Assembly: GCA_022736495.1 (NCBI GenBank)
Contig: DZCR01000151.1
Coordinates: 1 to 7,560, forward strand
Origin: Desulfobacca acetoxidans
Lineage (GTDB): Bacteria; Desulfobacterota; Desulfobaccia; Desulfobaccales; 0-14-0-80-60-11
DNA length: 7,560 nt
Reading direction: 5' to 3'
Shown: positions 1-5,807 of the stretch, piece after piece
Numbering within the stretch: the first letter of the stretch is position 1
Layout of the letters: each line of letters begins with the position of its first letter
Notes under the pieces: generated by a model
What the model saw: only the letters and a program-made list of their open reading frames with translations
Told to the model about the DNA's origin: nothing
Database searches by the model: none
Position numbers and translations under genes: made by a program

Positions 1-1212
1 ATAAATGCTGCCCAGTTTAAATTGATTGAACTTCTGAGCAGGAAGAGTCGCAATGGGCTTTTTGTGGTTGGTGATGATGCGCAGAGCATTTATGGTTTTC
101 GTGGGGGAAATCCAAAATTCATACTACGTTTTGAGCATGATTTTCCCGGGGCAGAAGTCGCGACTTTGGCAAGTAGTCGAAGGTGTCATGAAAATATCAT
201 GGAGGCTTCGTTTAAAGTCCTATCAAAATATTATCCTGACTGGACTGGAAGACCCGATTTAAAGTATTACAAGGACAAAGGTGATCCACCTTATCTTTGG
301 CATTTAATCAGCGAGAATTTCGAAGCGAAAGTAGCTGCTGCTGTCGCTCATGATGCTATCCAGGAGAAAAAGACCGTCCTCATTCTCGCACCTAAGAAAG
401 AATTATTCATATTGCTGCTTCGAGAGCTTAAAAGACAACAGGTACCACATAATTGCTCAATAAATTTGTTGCCTGAGCGGGTGGGTGTTGCCAAACGGTT
501 CATAGACTGGGTTCAAAAACCAAGAGATACCTTCATAACAAGACTGGTAATTGAAGATCTTATAAACGGAGGAATCGCGGCTGTAGCAGGGGCTAAGAAA
601 GACGGCAGGACTAAAGAAGCGACCATTAAAAAGAGAATTGCCGAGGAGACCAATATTGCCAGGCTTTGGGATTCGGTGGACAAAGACAATGATCTGTTTT
701 CAATCATAAAGAATCATGAGAATGCCAACAAAACCCTGGAAACTATAAGGAGCAGCCTCATCGGTTTTGAAAAGTTTTATAATGATTATAAAGATAATCC
801 TGGGGAATTTGCCAAGCAGCTCGCTTGCATACCAGGGATATGGATAGAGCCATCCAAAATGGCCGAAGACATAGCTCATATGGTAAGGCTTATCCAAGCA
901 GACCAGCCTTTTGGCTCAAGCTCGGCTCAGCTACTGACAATGCGCAAAGCCAAGGGGCTTGAGGCACAGGTTGTAATCATCATAGGCTTGGAAGATGATA
1001 TTATGCCAAATCCCAGAAGTGATAGTATCGATGAAGAAGCACGGTTACTCTACGTCTCAATGACACGCGCTAAAGAAAAACTATTCCTCTTTCACTCCTT
1101 CAAGAGAGCTCGCAATATTTCCTATGGTCCGGAACTTTCCGCAAAAGAAAGATCGAGGTTTCTTAATGCTCTTGAAAGGGCAAGTGAGTTCAAACGGCCG
1201 AAGCAAGATTGA
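1..1212 (+). CDS. UvrD/PcrA/Rep-type superfamily 1 DNA helicase, C-terminal part (5' end outside window)
   Basis: ATP-driven 3'-5' DNA translocase/helicase of the UvrD/Rep family. The frame is open from base 1, so only the last 403 residues are visible; the Walker A motif and the DExQD box must lie upstream. Visible motifs in order: motif III (VVGDDAQSIYGFRGG, about residues 22-36); a motif IV-like block reading LASSRRC where classical members have L..NYR; a middle segment corresponding to 1B/2B-type material; motif V (TMRKAKGLEAQVVIIIGL, about 316-333); and motif VI (EARLLYVSMTRAKEKL, about 350-365), which carries the arginine that contacts ATP. A short basic tail follows and the gene ends at TGA. 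Codon use is clearly AT-richer than in the synthase gene that follows, suggesting separate origin. Repair helicases and defence-island helicases (for example GajB of Gabija) share these motifs, so the role cannot be set without the upstream neighbours. Confidence 0.93.
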   Translation: MNAAQFKLIELLSRKSRNGLFVVGDDAQSIYGFRGGNPKFILRFEHDFPGAEVATLASSRRCHENIMEASFKVLSKYYPDWTGRPDLKYYKDKGDPPYLWHLISENFEAKVAAAVAHDAIQEKKTVLILAPKKELFILLLRELKRQQVPHNCSINLLPERVGVAKRFIDWVQKPRDTFITRLVIEDLINGGIAAVAGAKKDGRTKEATIKKRIAEETNIARLWDSVDKDNDLFSIIKNHENANKTLETIRSSLIGFEKFYNDYKDNPGEFAKQLACIPGIWIEPSKMAEDIAHMVRLIQADQPFGSSSAQLLTMRKAKGLEAQVVIIIGLEDDIMPNPRSDSIDEEARLLYVSMTRAKEKLFLFHSFKRARNISYGPELSAKERSRFLNALERASEFKRPKQD

Positions 1213-1242
1213 TTAATTCAGTGGGTAATTTGTTATCAAGTC

Positions 1243-1248
1243 TATAAT
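1243..1248 (+). promoter_or_regulatory. Possible -10 element upstream of the deoxyhypusine-synthase-like gene
   Basis: A perfect TATAAT lies in the 86-92 bp gap between the helicase stop and the synthase start, 56 bp before the chosen ATG. No good -35 hexamer is seen 16-18 bp upstream (AGTGGG at 17 bp), and there is no extended -10 TG. The gap is AT-rich, so a chance match is possible. Confidence 0.3.
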
Positions 1249-1304
1249 ATTGCTGGTATTTATCGCAATTTCTCTTAATTACTGGCCGAAAACGGGATTT
1301 GAAA

Positions 1305-2381
1305 ATGCGCCGAAAGCACGAAGATTTTCACGACGGGGCCGACGATGGCCTCACTCCTTTAGAGCCCCTGGATATAACCCAGGTCCGGGATTTTGACGAG
1401 TTGCTGGCCGCCATGGGCAAGACCGCCTTTGCCGGACGTAATCTCGGCGAGGCCGCCGAGGTCTTGACCCAGATGGTGCAGGACCCGGAGTGCGCCCTGG
1501 TGGGCACGTTTTCCGGGGCCATGAGTGTGGCCAAAATGGGCCTGTTGATCTGCGAGATGATCGATAGGGGCTGGCTTCAGGTGGTCATCAGCACCGGCGC
1601 CCTTATCGCCCACGGCTTTATTGAGACCCTGGGCCGGGCGCACTATAAATATCCGGAGCACATCTCGGACCGGCAGCTCTTTCAGCAGGGCTACAACCGG
1701 ATTTATGACACCCTGGAGATGGAAGCCAACCTGGATTATGCCGAAGACGTGTTCAGTTCCGTGTTAGAGGGGCTCGACCCAAGCCAAGTCTGGTCGTCGG
1801 CCAGCCTCTGCCGGGAATTGGGCAAGCATTTGGCGGAGCACACGGACAGCCCCGGCATTTTGCGTTCCGCCTATCTCAAGGGGGTGCCGGTGTTCATCCC
1901 TGCCTTCACTGACTCAGAGCTTGGGCTGGACCTGGCGAACTTCATGGTGCGGCGGGCCCTGGCCGCGGGCCAGGACCTCCATGCCGCCCTGGGGTCCGTT
2001 TCTCTGCAATTCAACCCCTTCCTGGACCTGACCGCCTATACGCAGAAAGCCCTGCTCACCCCGAAGCTGGGCATCTTTACGGTGGGCGGCGGCGTGCCCC
2101 GCAACTGGGCCCAGCAGGTGGCGCCCTATCTGGAACTGCTGCATAGCCGCCTCAACCTGGATCTGCCGGAAGTGCGGTTTCACTATGGGGTGCGGCTCTG
2201 CCCCGAGCCGGCCCATTGGGGAGGCTTGAGCGGCTGCACTTACCGGGAAGGGGTCTCCTGGGGCAAGTTCGTCTCCCCGGAGGATGGCGGCCGCTATGCC
2301 GAAGTCCTGTGCGACGCCACCCTCGCCTGGCCCCTTCTGCTCAAAGGCGTAATACAACGCCTGGAGAAAAAGGGCGGCTGA
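1305..2381 (+). CDS. Deoxyhypusine synthase family protein (bacterial, possibly homospermidine synthase-like)
   Basis: NAD-dependent aminobutyl transferase family using spermidine. Eukaryotic and archaeal members modify a lysine of eIF5A. Bacteria lack eIF5A, and some bacterial members make homospermidine instead, so the substrate here is unknown. The 358-residue length fits the family. Conserved blocks: GTFSGAMSVAKMGLLICEMIDRG and STGALIAHGF in the N-terminal half, VFIPAFTDSELGLD mid-protein, a glycine-rich GGGVPRNWAQQ, and near the end GCTYREGVSWGK, with Lys321 aligning to the human catalytic Lys329 (VSWGK). The human GGG-VKHH stretch reads GGGVPRNW here, so a histidine important in eIF5A-type enzymes is absent. 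ATG 1305 is chosen over TTG 1299, two codons earlier; neither has a strong Shine-Dalgarno sequence. The gene is GC-rich, unlike both neighbours, and intact. It stops three bases before IS debris begins. Confidence 0.92.
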   Translation: MRRKHEDFHDGADDGLTPLEPLDITQVRDFDELLAAMGKTAFAGRNLGEAAEVLTQMVQDPECALVGTFSGAMSVAKMGLLICEMIDRGWLQVVISTGALIAHGFIETLGRAHYKYPEHISDRQLFQQGYNRIYDTLEMEANLDYAEDVFSSVLEGLDPSQVWSSASLCRELGKHLAEHTDSPGILRSAYLKGVPVFIPAFTDSELGLDLANFMVRRALAAGQDLHAALGSVSLQFNPFLDLTAYTQKALLTPKLGIFTVGGGVPRNWAQQVAPYLELLHSRLNLDLPEVRFHYGVRLCPEPAHWGGLSGCTYREGVSWGKFVSPEDGGRYAEVLCDATLAWPLLLKGVIQRLEKKGG

Positions 2382-2384
2382 ACC

Positions 2385-2864
2385 TTCAGGCAAGGACCGA
2401 AGACTTAGCCTCACGGTTTAGCCACAAGGTGCAACTAACCACAGACGGCCACAAGGCTTATTTAGAAGCAGTTGAAGGGGCTTTTGGAGCGGATCTTGAT
2501 TACGCCATGCTGGTTAAGATTTATGGGGAGAGTGCGGAGCAAAAGGTTGAGAAGCGGTATAGCCCAGCTAAATACACCGGGAGCAAGGTTGAGGTAATTA
2601 CTGGCAACCCTAACCGTAAACATATCTCCACCCAGCTATGCGGAGCGCCAGAACCTCACCATGAGAATGTCTATGCGCCGGTTTACCCGCCTCACCAATG
2701 CCTTTTCAAAGAAGGTTGAGAACTTGGCTCACGCGGTGTCTCTACATTTTATGTTTTATAACTTCGGGAGAATCCACAAGAGCCTGAGAGTGACCCCGGC
2801 GATGGAAGCGGGAATTGCTGGTTATGTTTTGAGTTTGGAGGAAATTGCGGGGTTAATTGATTGA
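2385..2864 (+). pseudogene. IS1-family DDE transposase remnant, 5'-truncated and frameshifted
   Basis: The translated remnant matches the catalytic half of IS1-family transposases. Frame one reads DLASRFSHKVQLTTDGHKAYL, with the second catalytic Asp in TTDGH, then AVEGAFGADLDYAMLVKIYG and EKRYSPAK, up to NRKHIST near 2632. The frame then breaks. Removing one C from the CCC at 2631-2633 restores YAERQNLTMRMSMRRFTRLT, which supplies the catalytic Glu, then ENLAHAVSLHFMFYNFGRIHKSLRVTPAMEAG and the TGA at 2862-2864. The N-terminal half, with the DNA-binding region and the first catalytic Asp, is absent: homology fades within a few codons of the synthase stop at 2381. It therefore cannot make active transposase. 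Family assignment rests on remembered conserved strings, not on a search. Confidence 0.88.
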
Positions 2865-2866
2865 TT
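2385..2866 (+). mobile_element. Partial IS1-family insertion sequence (3' part only)
   Basis: This is the extent of recognisable IS material, inferred from the transposase remnant. The left end is deleted and replaced by the end of the synthase gene. On the right, the transposase stop at 2864 is one base from the hicA stop at 2866, so any terminal inverted repeat must overlap the 3' end of hicA. I could not identify paired inverted repeats or a target-site duplication. Confidence 0.6.
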
Positions 2867-3108
2867 TATCGATGTGAGTAAAATTTATCCTTGGTCATCC
2901 CTGATTGCCAAATCATTTCTCTCATAAGTTTTTTCCCGAAGGTTTCGGAGCGGCGACTTAATTGGTCAACAGTTACCAACCGCCATTGGCCTTCGATAAA
3001 ACCCTTCCACTGGCGGTGAGACCCGCAAGTCCTGTCGAGGGAAAATCCCGCGCGTTTAAGTATGGCCTCGACTTCGGCAGGAGTTAGAGGAGGATACTGC
3101 CCGCCCAT
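2866..3108 (-). CDS. hicA: HicA-like type II toxin (putative mRNA interferase)
   Basis: HicA toxins are small double-stranded-RNA-binding-fold RNases that cut translated mRNA and are neutralised by HicB. The 80-residue product has the family pattern: PPLTPAEVEAILKRAGF (residues 6-22), then TCGSHRQWKG with the presumed catalytic His31 in a GSH motif, the strand LVTVD (44-48), and a final helix ending IWQSGMTKDKFY. The ATG at 3108 directly abuts the TAA of the antitoxin gene (TAAATG) and has no strong ribosome site of its own, so translation is probably coupled. From memory, homologues of this subfamily continue some residues past the KFY-like position, whereas this one ends in SHR next to the IS remnant; the C-terminus may have been rewritten by the insertion. 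It is convergent with the transposase pseudogene. Confidence 0.8.
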   Translation of the reverse strand: MGGQYPPLTPAEVEAILKRAGFSLDRTCGSHRQWKGFIEGQWRLVTVDQLSRRSETFGKKLMREMIWQSGMTKDKFYSHR

Positions 3109-3450
3109 TTAGGCGGCTTGCGGAAGGGGATATTCTTCCTTGGAATTGAACGCAAGGTTCCGACAGACACCCCTAAACCGGCAAGCTGTTGCGATAATAT
3201 GATAGAAAAGTCTTTCTCTCCAAGGAGATAGCCGGGGAAGGAGATAAGAAACCGAACCTTTATCTTTGATATCCTGAACAGACTGAAGATATAAATCAAT
3301 CTGCTCATGCAAAGCGTTAATGCCTTCTTGCATAGAAGGGCGCTCAACCATCAATGACAAATCAATGCAAGAGGCTATCCATGTGCCGCCCCGAGTGCGA
3401 TAGCCATAACAGCGGAAAACCATTTTGGTGGGGATATTTTCTGGACTCAT
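3109..3450 (-). CDS. hicB: HicB-like antitoxin
   Basis: Predicted antitoxin of the HicBA pair. Residues 10-55 fit the HicB partial RNase-H-like fold: MVFRCYGYRTRGGTWIASC, then IDLSLMVERPSMQEGINALH and the helix EQIDLYLQS. The 113-residue form from ATG 3450 is preferred over a 130-residue form because a good Shine-Dalgarno (GAAAGGGG, 3460-3467) sits 9 bp upstream. Residues 66-113 (SYLLPRLSPWRERLFYHIIA, then a Cys- and Arg-containing tail) do not resemble the helix-turn-helix or ribbon-helix-helix domain that HicB proteins usually carry for autoregulation. Similar LxR.SP..R tails occur in some HicB-like proteins I recall. The order antitoxin then toxin is the reverse of E. coli hicAB but common elsewhere. 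A promoter with a palindromic spacer lies just upstream. Confidence 0.72.
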   Translation of the reverse strand: MSPENIPTKMVFRCYGYRTRGGTWIASCIDLSLMVERPSMQEGINALHEQIDLYLQSVQDIKDKGSVSYLLPRLSPWRERLFYHIIATACRFRGVCRNLAFNSKEEYPLPQAA

Positions 3451-3489
3451 TTTATGGTTCCCCTTTCGGATTATCCCAATCCTGCACCT

Positions 3490-3518
3490 AATATTGACCA
3501 TTGATGATCATATGTCAA
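3490..3518 (-). promoter_or_regulatory. Sigma70-type promoter for hicBA
   Basis: Read on the minus strand, a consensus -35 TTGACA (3518-3513) is followed by a 17-bp spacer and a -10-like AATATT (3495-3490; four of six consensus positions). Transcription would start near 3483, giving a leader of about 33 nt that contains the AAGGGG ribosome site before the hicB ATG at 3450. Confidence 0.62.
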
Positions 3519-3519
3519 T
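3493..3519. promoter_or_regulatory. Interrupted palindrome in the hicBA promoter, probable operator
   Basis: A 27-bp dyad with two tiers: ATTGAC, three unpaired bases, TGAT, one central base, ATCA, three unpaired bases, GTCAAT. All ten positions of the two arms match their partners. It covers the -35 box, the whole spacer and most of the -10 box, where a dimeric repressor would block RNA polymerase. Autoregulation by the antitoxin or toxin-antitoxin complex is the obvious inference, although the antitoxin shows no obvious DNA-binding domain. Confidence 0.6.
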
Positions 3520-3676
3520 AGGTGTTTGTGAAAATTATCTATGCTTGTGAAATTTTTCTCCCAACCCAGATTCTATTCATAAACTTTATCGGTCAGAAAA
3601 TCCAGAACTAAAATTTCATATGTCCTCTCATATGCAATTCTGCTGCCATCCATAAAAAGGCCATTTTACGCGGGTT

Positions 3677-3691
3677 TCATAGAATCTATGA
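3677..3691. repeat. Perfect 15-bp odd-centred palindrome
   Basis: TCATAGA and TCTATGA flank a single central A, a perfect seven-base dyad. This is the size of a small dimeric-regulator site, but no gene start lies next to it. Confidence 0.5.
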
Positions 3692-3773
3692 GTTAATCAG
3701 TCTGCACATAGTTAAGAGGGTTTGTTCAAAAAATTGAGTAAGTTTTCGAGAGTTCACCTTATGAAACAAATTT

Positions 3774-3797
3774 AAAGCGGCCTCCGGGCCGCTTTTT
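3774..3797 (+). terminator. Rho-independent terminator, possibly bidirectional
   Basis: A perfect 9-bp stem AAAGCGGCC / GGCCGCTTT closes a four-base loop (TCCG) and is followed on the plus strand by a T tract, then AG and further Ts. No plus-strand gene precedes it: hicB, to its left, reads away on the minus strand. On the minus strand the stem is followed by the T-rich TTTAAATTTGTTT, so it could also end the transcript of the small gene at 3944-4183. Confidence 0.82.
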
Positions 3798-3867
3798 AGT
3801 TTTAAATCGTTCATATTTCGATCAATTTTATGATACTAATCTGTTTCCCAAACTATCCAATCGGTTT

Positions 3868-3889
3868 CTCCGTTCAGCGCCGAACGGAG
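3868..3889. repeat. Inverted repeat / hairpin without T tract
   Basis: CTCCGTTC and GAACGGAG form a perfect 8-bp stem around AGCGCC. Neither strand has a T run after it, so it is not a classical terminator. It may be an RNA hairpin at the end of the minus-strand small gene 55 bp away, or a protein site. Confidence 0.5.
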
Positions 3890-3943
3890 CAGCCAACCCA
3901 CACCTAGATTTTTCTCTCCTAAAAATTCAAACTGATACACTAC

Positions 3944-4183
3944 CTAAATTTTGGGCTTGGGCGAGCCAGTTTTCTGGTAACACAGCTTAAAGGATCGCAG
4001 GAACCATTCGGAGAGAGCACGTTCTCCAGGTTTTTCTTTCACCAGGCGCCGGACTTTCGGCATTTCCGGACGGATCATTGCCTTGAGTTTGTCGGCCTCG
4101 GCAGCGGGATAAAACAGCTCGGGAATGACGTTGCACCTCGATTTTTCATCATGCCAATTATCGGAATAATCCTGGTTGTTCAA
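3944..4183 (-). CDS. Small hypothetical protein, 79 aa, TTG start
   Basis: Not recognised. The product is soluble-looking and basic, with no membrane segment or signal peptide: an acidic, polar N-terminus (MNNQDYSDNWHDEKSR), a middle segment PAAEADKLKAMIRPEMPKVRRLVKEK that could form a helix, and a C-terminal stretch SEWFLRSFKLCYQKTGSPKP. Support for a real gene is the ribosome site: GGAGGG (4190-4195) sits 6 bp before the TTG at 4183, better than most sites in this window. It lies 145 bp downstream of the cation transporter on the same strand, so it could be a distal operon member or have its own promoter. A decayed fragment of a longer gene is an alternative. Confidence 0.5.
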   Translation of the reverse strand: MNNQDYSDNWHDEKSRCNVIPELFYPAAEADKLKAMIRPEMPKVRRLVKEKPGERALSEWFLRSFKLCYQKTGSPKPKI

Positions 4184-4189
4184 ATCTCG

Positions 4190-4195
4190 CCCTCC
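4190..4195 (-). promoter_or_regulatory. Shine-Dalgarno GGAGGG deciding the TTG start of the small gene
   Basis: GGAGGG on the minus strand is 6 bp from TTG 4183. A competing ATG at 4197 overlaps it but opens only the five-residue frame MEGEI, which stops across the TTG (ATTTGA). Confidence 0.5.
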
Positions 4196-4328
4196 ATGGC
4201 GCAGTATTTTCTTAAAGGTTAGATGGCCTCAAGAGAGATAACTATGGGAAAGACCCTGATTTTGCGGGAGGGGAATCCTGAAATTAGGGTGGGAAATGGC
4301 TGGAATCACTGCCTGTTGCTGTTAAAAG

Positions 4329-5006
4329 TTACAGGTTAGTTTTCGATGCAGGGGGCAAACACCCACAGGAGGCGCAGCTACAGAGCTTTTCTTCCTTTAA
4401 GGTCTGGTACCCCTCCCTTGCCAGGATAACGACGATCACCAGCCCGATGGCAGGGTCGGCCTGCCAGATGCCGAAGAGATAATTAAGCCCCAGGCCGATG
4501 AGCAGGGCCATGGATAACAAGGCGCAGGCCAGGGTCTGCTTGGAGTCGGCCATCAGGCTGATGCTGCCCAAGGATTTTCCCGTCTGGTATTTCAGGGAGA
4601 ACAACACCGGCATGACGATGATGGAGGCGAAAGCGATACCAAGGCCCAGCAGACTGGGGGCGGGGATTTCCCGCCAGATTAATTTCTTGAGGGACTCGTA
4701 GAGCACGTAAGCCCCCAGGACAAAAAAAGTATAGCCCACGATCCGGATGGCCCGGCGCTCCAGGCGCGCTTCCTCTTCGGCGCTCATCCCCTCATGCCGG
4801 GCGAACCGCCAGATCATGACCCCCCCGGACAGGGACTCCACCAAACTGTCCAACCCGAAGCCCACCAGGGCGATGCTGCCGGCCAGGTAACCCGCCGCCA
4901 TGGCCAGGATGCATTCCACCACGTTGTACCCAATCGTGAAATAGGAGAGGCGCAGGGCTCTGCGGTGCCAATTGGTCATGTCAGCAGTAGGGTGCGTTTT
5001 ACGCAT
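4329..5006 (-). CDS. Short CDF-like cation transporter with Cys-rich C-terminal tail
   Basis: Inner-membrane protein related to cation diffusion facilitators, which export divalent metals in exchange for protons. The 225-residue product has six predicted membrane spans (about 21-43, 44-68, 89-109, 118-138, 146-179, 183-201). Acidic residues sit in spans 2 and 5: LDSLVE (Asp53, Glu57) and MADSKQT (Asp154), followed by QADPAIGLV. The DxxxE and AD-S-KQT pattern differs from the DxxxD and HxxxD metal site of FieF-type CDFs, but fits a shorter bacterial subfamily I recall. The usual cytoplasmic C-terminal domain is missing. Instead the protein ends in CSCASCGC (Cys209, 211, 214, 216), a likely metal-binding tail. 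ATG 5006 is preferred to ATG 4979, although its ribosome site is weak; upstream in-frame codons lie inside the hydrolase gene. It starts 28 bp after that gene's stop, so probably co-transcribed. Confidence 0.85.
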   Translation of the reverse strand: MRKTHPTADMTNWHRRALRLSYFTIGYNVVECILAMAAGYLAGSIALVGFGLDSLVESLSGGVMIWRFARHEGMSAEEEARLERRAIRIVGYTFFVLGAYVLYESLKKLIWREIPAPSLLGLGIAFASIIVMPVLFSLKYQTGKSLGSISLMADSKQTLACALLSMALLIGLGLNYLFGIWQADPAIGLVIVVILAREGYQTLKEEKLCSCASCGCLPPASKTNL

Positions 5007-5034
5007 CAATCGTTGTAACCTTGATCCCGGCAGC

Positions 5035-5793
5035 TTATTTCTCCACCGGAAAGATAAACGCCTGCAGGCGCTGGAAATAATCCTTGCTACCCACCACATA
5101 GGTATCATTATGATGGGCCCCGGGGATGATATAGAGGTCCTTGGGACTGTTCGCCGCGGCAAAGACTTTGCGCCCCATCTCCACCGGGATGATCTCGTCG
5201 TCGGACCCGTGGATGATGAGCACCGGCGCCTTAACGTTAGCAATTTTCCCCAGGTTGTCATAGGGGACCCGGGGACGCCAGTCGAACAGGAAGGGGGCCA
5301 GCATTTTCGCCATGTCCGAGGAGTTGGTGAAGGCTGACTCCAGGATCAGGGCCCGGCAGGGATTCTTAACCGCCAGATCCGTGGCCAGCGCGGTGCCCAG
5401 GGAGCGCCCGAACAGGACCGCGTCCCCCGCCGGCACCCGCCGGGTTTCAGTGACGTACCGGTAGGCCGCGGCGGCATCCAGAAAGGAGCCCTCCCGGCTG
5501 ATGCGGCCCTGGGAACGGCCGTACTCCCGGTAATCGAAGATGAAGACCTGGACCCCCACCAGGTCATGGAGCAACTTGATATTTTCCAGGCGGTGACTGA
5601 TATTGCCGGCATTGCCGTGGAACCACAAGAAAACCGGGGCCCCCGGGGCAGGCACCCACCAACCGTGGAGCTTCACCGCGTCTGACGTATCAAAAAAGAC
5701 GTCTTCGTATTCCAGGCCCACATCGATCGGGGTGCCCACGAGATGCGGATCAGGAAAAAAGACGAGGCCCTTTTCGGAAAATTCCAGGATCAT
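5035..5793 (-). CDS. Alpha/beta hydrolase (BEM46/COG1073-like)
   Basis: Serine hydrolase of unknown substrate, 252 residues. The N-terminal entry strand region reads LEYEDVFFDTSDAVKLHGWW. Next come FHGNAGN (oxyanion hole, about 58-64), DYREYGRSQG (88-97), the nucleophile elbow GRSLG with Ser131, HGSDDEIIP with Asp199, and GAHHND with His228, giving a complete Ser-Asp-His triad. No signal peptide is obvious, so probably cytoplasmic. The start at ATG 5793 is supported by AGGAG 11 bp upstream; that ribosome site includes the TAG stop of the preceding chromate transporter gene (TAGGAG), 14 bp before the ATG. A longer 326-residue reading would run inside the transporter gene and is rejected. It is embedded between transporters in a tight same-strand cluster, suggesting co-expression; whether it shares a pathway with them is unknown. 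Confidence 0.9.
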   Translation of the reverse strand: MILEFSEKGLVFFPDPHLVGTPIDVGLEYEDVFFDTSDAVKLHGWWVPAPGAPVFLWFHGNAGNISHRLENIKLLHDLVGVQVFIFDYREYGRSQGRISREGSFLDAAAAYRYVTETRRVPAGDAVLFGRSLGTALATDLAVKNPCRALILESAFTNSSDMAKMLAPFLFDWRPRVPYDNLGKIANVKAPVLIIHGSDDEIIPVEMGRKVFAAANSPKDLYIIPGAHHNDTYVVGSKDYFQRLQAFIFPVEK

Positions 5794-5807
5794 TGATAAA
5801 TTTGCTC

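Larger units (their letters stand above)
3520..3943. other. AT-rich intergenic region without a convincing gene
   Basis: About 420 bp between the hicBA promoter and the small gene ending at 3944. Every frame is broken by stops; the longest open stretch in the left half is about 42 codons (near 3613-3738) and has no credible start. It contains a 15-bp palindrome (3677-3691), two CATATG hexamers six bases apart near 3618-3641, a strong terminator (3774-3797) and a hairpin (3868-3889). It could be a decayed gene, a non-coding RNA locus or simple spacer. Confidence 0.6.

Noticed and set aside
1359..2414. Long minus-strand frames opposite the synthase gene (1359-1661 and 1914-2414)
   Set aside because: Frames without stops are common opposite GC-rich genes; the products are low-complexity and unrecognisable, and the plus-strand gene is clear.
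3618..3641. Two CATATG hexamers six bases apart, considered as a repeat array or CRISPR-like unit
   Set aside because: Only two short copies; no repeat-spacer structure anywhere in the window.
3613..3738. 42-codon open frame in the intergenic region
   Set aside because: No ATG/GTG/TTG start with a ribosome site, and a composition expected by chance in AT-rich DNA.
5007..5261. N-terminal extension of the cation transporter frame to a 310-residue protein starting at 5261
   Set aside because: The extra 85 residues overlap the hydrolase 3' end in another frame and are Arg/Ser/Thr-rich with no transporter features; homology starts at about 4979-5006.
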